From contig CAKTLJ010000008.1 in NCBI GenBank assembly GCA_934572535.1, positions 1 to 64,000 on the forward strand: DNA of 64,000 bases. The letters run 5' to 3'. Of the stretch, positions 54,316-62,893 are shown piece after piece (the stretch's first letter is position 1; the number at the start of each line of letters is the position of its first letter). This DNA comes from an uncultured Eubacteriales bacterium. Its GTDB lineage: Bacteria > Bacillota > Clostridia > Oscillospirales > Oscillospiraceae. The notes under the pieces are model-generated. The model searched no databases. It was not told the origin of the DNA and saw nothing but the letters and a program-made list of their open reading frames with translations. The position numbers were made by a program, and so were the translations under genes.

Positions 54316-54341
54316 TTTCTCTGCGGTTGTTCCGCACAGGC

Positions 54342-54815
54342 TCACAGAACATGGTTGACGCGGCGCTCCGCCTCCTCATAGGGAACGTCCTGGGCCATGC
54401 TGATCTCGGAGATGAGGATCTGCCTGGCCAAGTGGAGCATCTTCCGCTCCCCGGTGGACACCCCCCGGCGGCTTTCCCGGAGCATGAGGCTTTTGATCAC
54501 CTTGGCCACTTCCAGAAGCTTACCGCTTTTCAGACGCTGCATGTTCTCGCGGTAGCGCCGGTTCCAGTTTGGCTCCAGCTCGACCTGAACACCGGCGATC
54601 TCTGTCAAGAGCCGACCGGCCTCTTCCGCCGTGAGGACGGCACGAACGCCGATCTCCGCGCAGGCTTCGGTGGGGATCATCACCAGCATACCGCCTACAG
54701 GCAGACGGAGGCTGTAATAGTCCCGAAGAACGCCGTTCACCTTCCGTGTCACGATCTCGTCTACGATCCCAGCGCCGTGCATGGGATGGACGATCTTGTC
54801 TCCCGCCCGGAACAT
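54342..54815 (-). CDS. carD: CarD family transcriptional regulator
   Basis: 157 residues. Binds the RNA polymerase beta subunit and stabilises open promoter complexes. The N-terminal Tudor-like domain (FRAGDKIVHPMHGAGIVDEI) and helical C-terminal DNA-binding domain (SERKML-like STGERKMLHLARQIL) are complete. Own promoter at 54888-54916. GGGAGGTGGG precedes the ATG. Confidence 0.95.
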   Translation of the reverse strand: MFRAGDKIVHPMHGAGIVDEIVTRKVNGVLRDYYSLRLPVGGMLVMIPTEACAEIGVRAVLTAEEAGRLLTEIAGVQVELEPNWNRRYRENMQRLKSGKLLEVAKVIKSLMLRESRRGVSTGERKMLHLARQILISEISMAQDVPYEEAERRVNHVL

Positions 54816-54887
54816 CGACCCACCTCCCGCGTGATCCGCGATCCAGCTGCTTCCTCCTGCTCTCCTGTGTGTGGTCTGAATGGTTTC

Positions 54888-54916
54888 ATTATACCGGCAT
54901 TTCCCCGTCTTCGCAA
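54888..54916 (-). promoter_or_regulatory. carD promoter
   Basis: TTGCGA (54911-54916) and TATAAT (54888-54893) on the minus strand with 17-base spacing. Confidence 0.75.
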
Positions 54917-54994
54917 GAGTTTTTCTATGAATTTGTTGCGATATTGCCCAAAGCTTACCACTTTTTTCACGTTTTTCGGCAAAGAAAGGGCAGC

Positions 54995-55033
54995 AAAAAA
55001 GGAACGGCGCCAGATCGCTCTGACGCCGTTCCT
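54995..55033 (-). terminator. Terminator of the zinc-ribbon gene
   Basis: Stem AGGAACGGCGCCAGA / TCTGACGCCGTTCCT with one mismatch, followed by TTTTTT on the minus strand. Confidence 0.88.
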
Positions 55034-55057
55034 CAACCTGGCGTAATTTCTAAGAAA

Positions 55058-55333
55058 TTAAGCTTCTCTCATGCGAGCGAAGCACTCGCTGCAATAGACG
55101 GGACGGTCAGACTTGGGCTCGAAGGGAACCTTTGCCTCGCCGCCGCAAGATGCACAAGTTGCGGTGAAGTATTCGCGGGGGCCGCGGGAAGCTGCCTTGC
55201 GCGCGTCACGGCAAGCCTTGCAGCGCTGGGGCTCGTTCTGGAAGCCTCTCTCCGCATAAAATTCCTGCTCACCTGCAGAGAACACGAACTCGTTGCCGCA
55301 TTCCTTGCATACTAAAGTCTTGTCTTCGTACAT
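55058..55333 (-). CDS. Zinc-ribbon domain protein (four CxxC motifs)
   Basis: 91 residues. CKECG (near 9), CKACRDAR (near 38), CASCGG (near 60) and CSECFARMREA (near 80) make two zinc ribbons separated by a basic linker. Small proteins of this type are widespread in Clostridia; DNA, RNA or protein binding is possible, and function is unknown. The start is the ATG at 55333 after GAGAGGG; upstream frame overlaps sigH. It follows sigH by 61 bases. Confidence 0.85.
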   Translation of the reverse strand: MYEDKTLVCKECGNEFVFSAGEQEFYAERGFQNEPQRCKACRDARKAASRGPREYFTATCASCGGEAKVPFEPKSDRPVYCSECFARMREA

Positions 55334-55394
55334 GCTTTTAACCCTCTCTTTGACGTTGTAACCCTGTTTTCTCTGGGCTGGATAAAATATGCGA

Positions 55395-56024
55395 TCAGCT
55401 TTCGCTGTATTCGCCGCAGGATAGATGCCGCGCGATCTTGCGTCGGATGCGCTGCACGGCGTTGTCCACCGACTTGGTGGACCGTTGTACCTCTTCAGCA
55501 ATCTCTGCGTAGGACGCACCCTCCAGGTACCGGGCCAGAACCTGGGCTTCCAGTCCGGTCAACTGCTTTCGGATGGCCTCCTCCAGGTCGGTCAAGCTTT
55601 CCTGGTGGATCACCATATCTTCGGGGTTTCCCTGCTTTTGATATGCCGCGCCAAGAGGAGCGATGTCCCGGTCAGCCAAAAAGAGGGATGGTTCAAGGGA
55701 AACGTAGTTGTTCAGCGGGGAATGCTTGCCGCCGACGGCCAGCTTGACCGCGGAAATGATGCGGCGGCGGATACACAGCTCCGCAAAGGTGCGGAACCGG
55801 GTCCCCCGGTCAGGCCGGTACTCCCGGATCGCCGAGAGAAGACCCAGCATACCCTCCTGGATCAGGTCCTCGCTGTCGCCGCCCGCCAGAAAGAAGGGGC
55901 GGGCGCACACCCGGACCAGCCGGGCATAGCGCAAGACCAACGTTTCCTCTGCCGCGCGGTCGCCGTCAAGGACCCGCGCACATAAGCCTTCGTCTGTCAT
56001 ACTGCTGTTTGGAAATGGTTCCAT
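55395..56024 (-). CDS. sigH: RNA polymerase sigma-H (sporulation/stationary phase)
   Basis: 209 residues. Drives early sporulation and competence-type genes. Region 2 (EDLIQEGMLGLLSAIREYRPDRGTRF, here shown only by LIQEGMLGLL) and region 4 (LEGASYAEIAEEVQRSTKSV) match SigH. KHSPLNNYVSLE is typical of SigH. Start may be the ATG at 56024 or the one at 56000; neither has a strong ribosome site. Preceded by a near-consensus housekeeping promoter. Confidence 0.92.
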   Translation of the reverse strand: MEPFPNSSMTDEGLCARVLDGDRAAEETLVLRYARLVRVCARPFFLAGGDSEDLIQEGMLGLLSAIREYRPDRGTRFRTFAELCIRRRIISAVKLAVGGKHSPLNNYVSLEPSLFLADRDIAPLGAAYQKQGNPEDMVIHQESLTDLEEAIRKQLTGLEAQVLARYLEGASYAEIAEEVQRSTKSVDNAVQRIRRKIARHLSCGEYSES

Positions 56025-56046
56025 CTTTCATAATTTCTTCGTAGTC

Positions 56047-56075
56047 ATTATAGTTGACCCCGCAGGAGAAGTCAA
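56047..56075 (-). promoter_or_regulatory. sigH promoter
   Basis: TTGACT (56070-56075) and TATAAT (56047-56052) on the minus strand, 17 bases apart. It is the closest match to the sigma-A consensus in the window. Confidence 0.85.
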
Positions 56076-56173
56076 GGAAATTATCCAAATAATAAGAATT
56101 TTCAAAAAATTCGCGTCATTTTTGTGTACTTTTTTCGCCGGGTTTTGCATCGTCTCCTGCAAACCCTTGCCGC

Positions 56174-57220
56174 TCAAAGCCTCAGCTGCTCCTGCCCGTG
56201 GAACTCCAGGCCCAGATGCTCATAGGCCAGCCGGGTGACGCACCGCCCCCGGGGCGTCCGGGTCAGAAAGCCCATTTGCATGAGGTATGGCTCGTACACA
56301 TCTTCCAGCGTGACCGCCTCCTCCCCCACGGTGGCTGCCAGGGTATCCAGCCCCACGGGGCCGCCGCCGTAGTGGGCAATGATGCTGCGCAGCATCCGCC
56401 GGTCCACCTCGTCCAGCCCCAGCCGATCCACCTCCAGGGCAACCAGCGCCTGGTCGGCCACGTCCCGGGTGATGACGCCCCCGGCCCGAACCTGGGCGAA
56501 GTCCCGCACCCGGCGCAGCAGACGGTTGGCCAGCCGCGGGGTCCCCCGGGAGCGCTTGGCGATCTCCGCCGCGCCGTCCGGCTCGATGGGGACCCGCAGG
56601 ATGCCCGCGCTGCGGGTGACGATCTGGGCCAGCTCCTCCGGGCTGTAAAGCTCCAGGCGGAGCATCACGCCGAACCGGTCCCGCAGAGGGGCGGAGAGCT
56701 GTCCCGCCCGGGTGGTTGCTCCGATGAGGGTGAACTTGGGCAGGTCCAGCCGTATGGAGTTGGCCGACGGCCCCTTGCCGATGATGATATCAATGGCGTA
56801 GTCCTCCATGGCGGGATAGAGGATCTCCTCCACCGACCGGTTCAGCCGGTGGATCTCATCCACGAAGAGGATGTCGTTCTCGTTCAGGTTGGTGAGAAGG
56901 GCGGCCAGGTCGCCGGGCTTCTCGATGGCCGGCCCGGAGGTGATGCGGATGCTGACCCCCATCTCGTTGGCAATGATGCCAGAAAGGGTGGTCTTACCCA
57001 GGCCGGGCGGTCCGTGCAGGAGGACATGGTCCAGGGGCTCGTTCCGCATCTTCGCCGCGTCGATGAAGATGGACAGGTTCTCCTTGGCCTTCTTCTGGCC
57101 GATGTATTCCGCCAGGGAGCGGGGACGAAGGGAGCCCTCTCCCTCGTCCTCTGGCCGGAGGGCGGTCGTCATAAGAGGCGCCTGGATCTCTTCCGGTTCC
57201 ATGGAAAAATCAATGCTCAT
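56174..57220 (-). CDS. ruvB: Holliday junction branch migration helicase RuvB
   Basis: 348 residues. AAA+ motor that moves Holliday junctions with Ruv[13 protein letters not shown] (Walker A, about 69), [12 protein letters not shown] (Walker B), [17 protein letters not shown] (sensor 1 region), and the C-terminal winged helix ([14 protein letters not shown]) are present. Starts 13 bases after ruvA. Confidence 0.98.
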   Translation of the reverse strand: MSIDFSMEPEEIQAPLMTTALRPEDEGEGSLRPRSLAEYIGQKKAKENLSIFIDAAKMRNEPLDHVLLHGPPGLGKTTLSGIIANEMGVSIRITSGPAIEKPGDLAALLTNLNENDILFVDEIHRLNRSVEEILYPAMEDYAIDIIIGKGPSANSIRLDLPKFTLIGATTRAGQLSAPLRDRFGVMLRLELYSPEELAQIVTRSAGILRVPIEPDGAAEIAKRSRGTPRLANRLLRRVRDFAQVRAGGVITRDVADQALVALEVDRLGLDEVDRRMLRSIIAHYGGGPVGLDTLAATVGEEAVTLEDVYEPYLMQMGFLTRTPRGRCVTRLAYEHLGLEFHGQEQLRL

Positions 57221-57233
57221 GCCGCTCTCCCCC

Positions 57234-57833
57234 TCACTTTACCATTTTGCGCAGGGCCTGACGGACGATCTCCTCCAGGGTGAGGCCCTCCAGGTCCAGC
57301 CCCTTCAGGGCGGCGGCGATCTCCGCCGGGCTGTAGCCCAGGACAGCCAGCGCAGCAGAGGCCTCGGAGGTCTTGTCCTGGGGGATCACCGTGACGCCGG
57401 TGCCGCCATAGCTCTCTTCCACCGGGAGCTGACCCTTGGACAGCTTGTCCTTCAGCTCCAGGATGATGCGCTGGGCGATCTTCTTGCCGATGCCCTGGGC
57501 CACCATCAGGGCCTTCTCATTGCCGGTAATGATCGAGGTGGCCAAGCCCTCCGGGGTGGTGGCGGAGAGGATGGACAGGGCCGCCTTGGGACCCACGCCG
57601 GACACGCTGATGAGCATCTGAAAGCAGTTGCGCTCGTTCTCCGAGGCAAAGCCATAGAGCTCCATGGCGTCCTCTCGGACGTTCAGGTAGGTATAGAGCT
57701 TGGCGCTCTCCCCGATCTGTAGGGAGGAGAGCGTGTAGCTGGTGGTGCGGCAGGCGTAGCCCACGCCCCCGCAGTCGATGACCGCCAGGTTGGGGGCCAG
57801 ATGGCCCACCGTCCCCTTGAGATAGTAGAACAC
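57234..57833 (-). CDS. ruvA: Holliday junction branch migration protein RuvA
   Basis: 199 residues. Binds the junction and loads RuvB. An N-terminal OB domain, two HhH motifs ([33 protein letters not shown]) and a C-terminal RuvB-binding domain are seen. Start is GTG 57833 after AAAGGAG; the frame extends upstream into ruvC. Confidence 0.97.
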   Translation of the reverse strand: MFYYLKGTVGHLAPNLAVIDCGGVGYACRTTSYTLSSLQIGESAKLYTYLNVREDAMELYGFASENERNCFQMLISVSGVGPKAALSILSATTPEGLATSIITGNEKALMVAQGIGKKIAQRIILELKDKLSKGQLPVEESYGGTGVTVIPQDKTSEASAALAVLGYSPAEIAAALKGLDLEGLTLEEIVRQALRKMVK

Positions 57834-57849
57834 AGAGGAGCTCCTTTCT

Positions 57850-58338
57850 TTATCGCTGGTACAGACGGGAGGTGTGGGAGCGGGCGTGACACAGGGCAAG
57901 GGCCACCGCGTCGGCCGCGTCGTCGGGCTTGGGCACGGCGGAGAGGTTCAGCAGCCGCTTGGTCATGTCCATGACCTGGCGCTTTTCCGCCTTTCCGTAG
58001 CCCACCACCGCCTGCTTCACTTGAGAGGGGGTGTACTCGAAGATCTCCACCCCCAGCCTGGCCGCCGCCGTCAGGATCACGCCCCGGGCCTGGGCCACGC
58101 CGATGCCGGTGGTCACGTTGGTGTTGAAGAAGAGCTCTTCAATGGCCATGACGTCGGGCTGAAAGGTGTGGATCAGGGTCTCCATATCCTCCTGGATCTG
58201 GAGCAGGCGGCGCGGCATGGGGACCCCCGCCTGGGTGTTGATGGCCCCGCACCGAACCAGCCGAACCTGTCCCCGGCCTGCCTCCAGGACACCAAAGCCC
58301 ACGATGGCGTAGCCCGGGTCGATGCCTAAAATGCGCAC
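57850..58338 (-). CDS. ruvC: Holliday junction endonuclease RuvC
   Basis: 162 residues, GTG start. Resolves junctions. ILGIDPGYAIVGFGV (first catalytic Asp), AIEELFFNTN (Glu), and the C-terminal KPDDAADAVALALCH (Asp pair) are present. GGGGAGGGG precedes the start. First gene of ruvCAB, with a promoter at 58371-58400. Confidence 0.97.
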   Translation of the reverse strand: MRILGIDPGYAIVGFGVLEAGRGQVRLVRCGAINTQAGVPMPRRLLQIQEDMETLIHTFQPDVMAIEELFFNTNVTTGIGVAQARGVILTAAARLGVEIFEYTPSQVKQAVVGYGKAEKRQVMDMTKRLLNLSAVPKPDDAADAVALALCHARSHTSRLYQR

Positions 58339-58370
58339 AGCTTCCCCTCCCCCACTCGTTTTATCGAACT

Positions 58371-58400
58371 ATTGTACCATAAAAGGCAGGTCCTCCGCAA
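58371..58400 (-). promoter_or_regulatory. ruvCAB promoter
   Basis: TTGCGG (58395-58400) and TACAAT (58371-58376) on the minus strand with 18-base spacing. Confidence 0.6.
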
Positions 58401-58421
58401 CCCCCGATCCTCACGCGGGGA

Positions 58422-59126
58422 TCAATCCTGAATGACGCCCTTCTGCTTCATCGCCCGAGCCAGGTAGACAACGGGCGTGTCGAGGAGGCTGGTGAAGATG
58501 AAGATCAGGTAGCTCGTCACCATCACGGAGAGAAGCGTCTGCGTGTCGTACCAACCGGCGAAGGCCAGCAGGGTAAAGAGCACGGTGTTGAGGATTTGAG
58601 AGATCATCGTGGAGCCGTTGTTGCGCAGCCACAAATAGCCTCTGCTGTCCCCCGTCTTTTCCGTGGTAAAGGCCCACCAGCGGTGATAGAGCCACACGTC
58701 GAACCGCTGGGAGACCACATAGCCCACAAAGCTGGCCAGCAGCATCCGCGGGGTGGTGGAAAAGATGGCGGTGATGTGCGCAAAGGCCCAGTCGCCTTCC
58801 GCGGGGGTGTAGAGCAGCCAGTACTGGGTAAAGAGGATCATAATGACCGCGGCGAAGACCCCCAGCCACACCGCCCGGGAGGCGCTCTTCTTTCCCTCGT
58901 TCTCGCTGAGAATGTCCGTGATCAGATAGGTGGAGGCGAACAGGACGTTGCCCAGGGTCTGCTCCATCCCGAAGCCCTCGATGAGGATGAGCACCTCCAC
59001 GTTGGCCAGGATGGTAGCGGCCATGGTCATGGCGTACAGGCCAGTCTTGCCGAAGAGCCGATAGGCCGCCAGCACCGCCCCATAGATCAGCAGGACCGAG
59101 CCTACCAGCAGCAATTCATTGGGCAT
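58422..59126 (-). CDS. yhhQ: Queuosine precursor transporter (YhhQ/VUT family)
   Basis: 234 residues, six to seven membrane helices. Family features are LANVEVLILIEGFGMEQTLG, STYLITDILSENEGKKSASR and the region RNNGSTMISQILNTVLF. YhhQ of E. coli imports preQ0 and preQ1; related VUT proteins may import queuine. The start is the ATG at 59126 after CGGAGGTGG; it overlaps the radical SAM gene by 11 bases. Both genes sit under a preQ1-I riboswitch. Confidence 0.9.
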   Translation of the reverse strand: MPNELLLVGSVLLIYGAVLAAYRLFGKTGLYAMTMAATILANVEVLILIEGFGMEQTLGNVLFASTYLITDILSENEGKKSASRAVWLGVFAAVIMILFTQYWLLYTPAEGDWAFAHITAIFSTTPRMLLASFVGYVVSQRFDVWLYHRWWAFTTEKTGDSRGYLWLRNNGSTMISQILNTVLFTLLAFAGWYDTQTLLSVMVTSYLIFIFTSLLDTPVVYLARAMKQKGVIQD

Positions 59127-59838
59127 GATCCACCTCCGGCGCACCCACGCCAAAGTCCGTGTTGTTTCGCAGAATATCCACCCGGTCGTTTTCCAGGTAG
59201 GCAGGCAGGACCGCTTCTTCAAACGCCCGGAGCACCCCTTTGTCCGGTTTCAGGGCGGTCCCGTTCTCCACGAAGAGATTCACGCAGACCCGCTCAAAAT
59301 GCGCCAGACCGGTCTCCACATCCCTTCGCATACTCTCCGCCGTCTGTCCGGCCAGGCCAAAGAGCAGGCAGCACTCGTCAAACTGCCGGGCGATTTGGGC
59401 CGGGTCCCGCGCCGGGATGCCCTTGCGCAGCACCCCTTCCCGAAATTCATGGTCGAAGGTCTCCACCCCGGTCTTGATCTTTAGGGTGGTCCCCACGGCG
59501 GCAAAGGCCGCCCGCAGGGCGGGGATCTGGTCCCGGTAGAGCCAGTGGCACTCGAAGTGCAGGGTCTGGATGCCCTTTTCCTGGCAGAGATTCAGAAGAC
59601 AGCGCATCGTCTCCCGGTCCAGCTCGGGGAAGCTGCCCGAGTTGATGACCTCCAGATGGTGATAGCGGCCCGTGACCCGCGCCAGGACGGCCCGGTTCAG
59701 GCGAAAATTCTCCTCCTCATCGGGGGCGCTGTCCAGGTGATAGTCGCAGAAGGTGCATCTGCGCCAGCGGCAGCCGGTCCCCCGGAGAAGAACGATCTCC
59801 CGGGGATTTTTTTCTTGGATCATGCTGTAACGTATCAT
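59116..59838 (-). CDS. Radical SAM protein of queuosine salvage (QueL-like candidate)
   Basis: 240 residues. RGTGCRWRRCTFCDYH has Cys at 23, 28 and 31, so the cluster motif is CX4CX2C instead of CX3CX2C. The (beta/alpha) barrel phrases EVINSGSFPEL, LHFECHWLYRDQI and KIKTGVETFDHEFREGVL follow. C. difficile queuine lyase QueL is a radical SAM enzyme that makes preQ1 from queuine. The preQ1 riboswitch and YhhQ here make the same role plausible, but I cannot align the two. The start is the ATG at 59838 after GAGGAG. Confidence 0.75.
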   Translation of the reverse strand: MIRYSMIQEKNPREIVLLRGTGCRWRRCTFCDYHLDSAPDEEENFRLNRAVLARVTGRYHHLEVINSGSFPELDRETMRCLLNLCQEKGIQTLHFECHWLYRDQIPALRAAFAAVGTTLKIKTGVETFDHEFREGVLRKGIPARDPAQIARQFDECCLLFGLAGQTAESMRRDVETGLAHFERVCVNLFVENGTALKPDKGVLRAFEEAVLPAYLENDRVDILRNNTDFGVGAPEVDHAQ

Positions 59839-59860
59839 AAGATCTCCTCGTTTCGAGGGC

Positions 59861-59886
59861 AAAAAAAGCGCGCCCCATGGACGCAC
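59861..59886 (-). terminator. Expression-platform terminator of the preQ1 riboswitch
   Basis: Stem GTGCGTCC / GGGCGCGC (8 bp with two G-T pairs) with a 3-nt loop, followed by seven T on the minus strand, inside the leader 22 bases before the radical SAM ATG. Confidence 0.78.
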
Positions 59887-59906
59887 AAAGACGGTATTGA
59901 TTTTGC

Positions 59907-59946
59907 CCATAGTTTTGTTTAAGGACAGGATGGTTTCGAACTGTCC
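59907..59946 (-). promoter_or_regulatory. preQ1-I riboswitch aptamer
   Basis: On the minus strand P1 GGACAG (59941-59946) pairs with CTGTCC (59923-59928). The loop is TTCGAAACCAT and the A-rich tail is TTAAACAAAACTATGG. The layout and tail closely match the known preQ1-I aptamer (for example the T. tengcongensis tail UUAACAAAACAAGG), including the AACC before the second P1 strand. The antiterminator CUAUGGGC (59905-59912) can pair over 8 bp with GUCCAUGG (59875-59882), which is part of the terminator. Ligand binding would lock the tail and favour termination. Confidence 0.85.
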
Positions 59947-59962
59947 GTATACCGCGTCCCAC

Positions 59963-59991
59963 ACTATAGCACAGTTCTGCCCAAAAGGCAA
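59963..59991 (-). promoter_or_regulatory. Promoter of the queuosine-salvage operon
   Basis: TTGCCT (59986-59991) and TATAGT (59963-59968) on the minus strand, 17 bases apart. The start of transcription would fall about ten bases before the aptamer. Confidence 0.75.
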
Positions 59992-60019
59992 GCCGCCGCA
60001 CAGGACGTGCGGCGGCTTG
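59989..60019 (-). terminator. Terminator of pckG
   Basis: Perfect 13-bp stem CAAGCCGCCGCAC / GTGCGGCGGCTTG with a 5-nt loop. Its 3' arm on the minus strand overlaps the -35 box of the next operon. Confidence 0.75.
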
Positions 60020-60038
60020 GGGTATGTATGGTGTAGGA

Positions 60039-61808
60039 TCAGTCGTTCAGACGGGCGTCCAGCTCTGCCAGGGCGTCGGTCAGCTCCTTGGGCAGCTTCT
60101 CGCCAAACTTCTCATAGTAGGAATGGATGTTGACGGACTCCTGACGCCACAGGTCGCGGTCCACGTTCAGCAGACCGGCCAGGGTGTCACGGCTCAGCTC
60201 CAGACCCTCCAGGTTGATGTCCTCGGGGTTGGGCAGGAAGCCGATCTCGGCGTCTCTCGCACCCACCTCGTCGAAGCAGCGCTTCAGGATCCACTCGATC
60301 ACGCGCAGGTTCTCGCCGAAGCCGGGCCAGATGAACTCGCCGTTCTCGTCGGTGCGGAACCAGTTGACGTTGAAGATCTTGGGCGGGTTGGCGACGGACT
60401 TTTCCATGTCCAGCCAGTGCTGCCAGTAGTCGGCCATGTGGTAGCCGCAGAAGGGCAGCATGGCCATGGGGTCGCGGCGGGTCTCGCCCACGGTCCCCTC
60501 GGCCGCGGCGGTCTTCTCAGAGCCCATGATGGAGCCAACAAAGACACCGTGCTTCCAGTCTCTGGACTGGTAGACCAGGGGCGCGGTCTTGGCCCGGCGG
60601 CCGCCGAAGATGATGGCGGAGATGGGCACGCCGTGGGGGTTGTTGAACTCAGGAGAGATGCAGGGGCAGTTCTCTGCGGGTGCGGTAAAGCGGGAGTTGG
60701 GGTGGGCGGCAGGACCCTGCGCGGTCTCGGGGCTCCAGGGATTGCCCATCCAGTCCAGCGCGTGGTGCGGCGGGTTCTTGTCCAGCTTCTCCCACCACAC
60801 GGTGTCGTCGTCCAGGTTCAGGGCCACGTTGGTGAAGATGGTGCCCTTGCGGGTGGTGGCCAGGGCGTTGGGGTTGGACTTTTCGTTGGTGCCGGGGGCA
60901 ACGCCGAAGAAGCCTTTCTCGGGGTTGACGGCCCACAGGCGGCCATCGGGGCCCGTGCGGAGCCAGGCGATGTCATCGCCCACGCACCAGCACTTCCAGC
61001 CGTTCTTCTGATAGCCCTCGGGCGGGATCAGCATGGCCAGGTTGGTCTTGCCGCAGGCGGAGGGGAACGCGCCGGTCACATAGCGGATCTCGCCCTGGGG
61101 GTTCTGGATGCCCAGGATGAGCATATGCTCGGCCAGCCAGCCCTCCTGGCGGCCCAGGTTGGAGGCGATGCGCAGGGCGAAGCACTTCTTGCCCTGGAGC
61201 ACGTTGCCGCCGTAACCGGAGTTGATGGACATGATCGCGTTATCCTCAGGGAACTGAACGATGTACCGCTCCTCGGGGTCCAGGTCCGCCTTGGCATGGA
61301 GGCCCTTGATAAAATCGGGCGAATCGCCCAGCTGGTCGAAAACGGCCGTGCCCACGCGGGTCATGATGGCCATGTTCAGCACCACGTAGATGGAGTCGGT
61401 CAGCTCGATGCCATACTTGGCAAAGGGCGAGCCTACCACGCCCATGCAGTACGGGATGACGTACATGGTGCGGCCCTTCATGGAGCCGTCGTAGAGCTTG
61501 TTCAGCTTGGCATACATTTCGTCGGGAGCCATCCAGTTGTTGGTGGGGCCGGCGTCTTCCTCACGCTTGCTGCAAATAAAGGTCCTGCTCTCCACGCGGG
61601 CCACGTCAGTGGGGTCAGAGCGGTGCAGGTAGCATCCAGGCAGCTTCTCCTGATTCAGCTTATATAACTCGCCGGTGGAGCAGCCCTCCGCGCGAAGCGC
61701 CTCCAGCTGTTCCTCACTGCCATCGATCCAAATGATCTGATCCGGTTTGGTCAGGGCAGCCTGGCGGTCGATCCAGGACAGGACATGTTTATTTTTTGTT
61801 AATTCCAT
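60039..61808 (-). CDS. pckG: Phosphoenolpyruvate carboxykinase (GTP)
   Basis: 589 residues, standard for the GTP type. Interconverts oxaloacetate and PEP with GTP/GDP. Seen: P-loop FPSACGKTN (about 250), SGYGGNVLQGKKCFALRIAS, GTIFTNVALN, and NPHGVPISAIIFGGRR. In gut Clostridia it may run in the anaplerotic direction. AAGGAGGGG precedes the ATG. Monocistronic, with its own promoter and terminator. Confidence 0.97.
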   Translation of the reverse strand: MELTKNKHVLSWIDRQAALTKPDQIIWIDGSEEQLEALRAEGCSTGELYKLNQEKLPGCYLHRSDPTDVARVESRTFICSKREEDAGPTNNWMAPDEMYAKLNKLYDGSMKGRTMYVIPYCMGVVGSPFAKYGIELTDSIYVVLNMAIMTRVGTAVFDQLGDSPDFIKGLHAKADLDPEERYIVQFPEDNAIMSINSGYGGNVLQGKKCFALRIASNLGRQEGWLAEHMLILGIQNPQGEIRYVTGAFPSACGKTNLAMLIPPEGYQKNGWKCWCVGDDIAWLRTGPDGRLWAVNPEKGFFGVAPGTNEKSNPNALATTRKGTIFTNVALNLDDDTVWWEKLDKNPPHHALDWMGNPWSPETAQGPAAHPNSRFTAPAENCPCISPEFNNPHGVPISAIIFGGRRAKTAPLVYQSRDWKHGVFVGSIMGSEKTAAAEGTVGETRRDPMAMLPFCGYHMADYWQHWLDMEKSVANPPKIFNVNWFRTDENGEFIWPGFGENLRVIEWILKRCFDEVGARDAEIGFLPNPEDINLEGLELSRDTLAGLLNVDRDLWRQESVNIHSYYEKFGEKLPKELTDALAELDARLND

Positions 61809-61852
61809 TTTGAAAACCCCTCCTTAAGAGCGTTCCCTCTTTTTCAATGTAT

Positions 61853-61881
61853 ATTATATTCCTTTGCAGCTTTTATTGCAA
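61853..61881 (-). promoter_or_regulatory. pckG promoter
   Basis: TTGCAA (61876-61881) and TATAAT (61853-61858) on the minus strand, 17 bases apart. Confidence 0.82.
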
Positions 61882-61892
61882 GAAACAAATCG

Positions 61893-62759
61893 TCAATTCC
61901 CTTGAATTTCAGCAAGTTCCCGGGATAATTGAGCAAAGTCCGCAAAACGCAGCCGTTCCCCACGAATAGTCTCCGTCAAATTGCAGGCAAGGATAGCCTG
62001 GCGAAGGGTCTCTTTGTCCACGCTTTTCCCCAGCATGGTATGCAGACCATTTAACAAGGTTTTCCGCCGCTGGCCAAAGGCCGCCCGGACGATCCGGAAG
62101 AAGAGGTCCGGGTCCGGGACCTCCACCGGCGGCTTTCCCCGCACCGTCATGCGGATGACCGAGGAGACCACCTTGGGCGCGGGATAGAAGCAGGAGGGGG
62201 GTACATCGTACAGCAGCTCGCTGTCGGCATAGTATTGGCAGAGGAGGGTGAACGCACCATAATCCGCCGTGCCGGGCTGGGCGCAGATGCGCAGGGCCAC
62301 CTCCCGCTGGATCATCACCGTCACCGCCTGGAAGCATCCGGCCTGGAGGAGGGCCGTGATGGCCGGGGTGGTGATGTTATAGGGCAGGTTGGCGCAGGCC
62401 ACCACCGGCAGGCCAGGCAGCTTCTCCCGGCAGAGCTGGGCGATGTCGGTCTTCATGATGTCACCGGGAACGATCTCCACGTTGGGATAGTCCGCCATGG
62501 TTTCGGCCAGCACCGGCAAAAGGCTCTTGTCCAGCTCCACGGAGACCACCTTCTCCGCCAGCTTGGCCAGCTGCTCCGTCAGAGGGCCGATCCCAGGCCC
62601 CACCTCCACGACGCCGATCCCGGCGTCCGCCCCGGAGGCCTCGGCCGTCTGCCGGGGGACCCAGGGTTCAATGAGGAAATTCTGGCCCATGCTCTTGGAA
62701 AAGCGAAAACCGTGACGGCCCAGAAGTTCCTTGATCTCTCGTTGGTTGCATAAATTCAT
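61893..62759 (-). CDS. rsmA: 16S rRNA (adenine1518/1519-N6)-dimethyltransferase
   Basis: 288 residues. Dimethylates the two adenines near the 3' end of 16S rRNA (KsgA). SKSMGQNFLIEP at the N-terminus, GVVEVGPGIGPLTEQL (SAM motif I), ACANLPYNITTPAI (motif IV NLPY), and a C-terminal domain with FGQRRKTLLNGL. GGTGAGG precedes the ATG. Own promoter at 62794-62822. Confidence 0.97.
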   Translation of the reverse strand: MNLCNQREIKELLGRHGFRFSKSMGQNFLIEPWVPRQTAEASGADAGIGVVEVGPGIGPLTEQLAKLAEKVVSVELDKSLLPVLAETMADYPNVEIVPGDIMKTDIAQLCREKLPGLPVVACANLPYNITTPAITALLQAGCFQAVTVMIQREVALRICAQPGTADYGAFTLLCQYYADSELLYDVPPSCFYPAPKVVSSVIRMTVRGKPPVEVPDPDLFFRIVRAAFGQRRKTLLNGLHTMLGKSVDKETLRQAILACNLTETIRGERLRFADFAQLSRELAEIQGN

Positions 62760-62793
62760 GGTGGGACCTCACCTTCGTGTTAGTTCTACCATG

Positions 62794-62822
62794 ATTTTAT
62801 CACAGGCGGGTTTTGATTGCAA
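62794..62822 (-). promoter_or_regulatory. rsmA promoter
   Basis: TTGCAA (62817-62822) and TAAAAT (62794-62799) on the minus strand, 17 bases apart. Confidence 0.78.
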
Positions 62823-62893
62823 CGGGAAGGCCCTCCCGGCCACGGACCGAAGGCCGCTGCGCCGCATAGAATGCAGCAAAGGAGGGAGCATCT

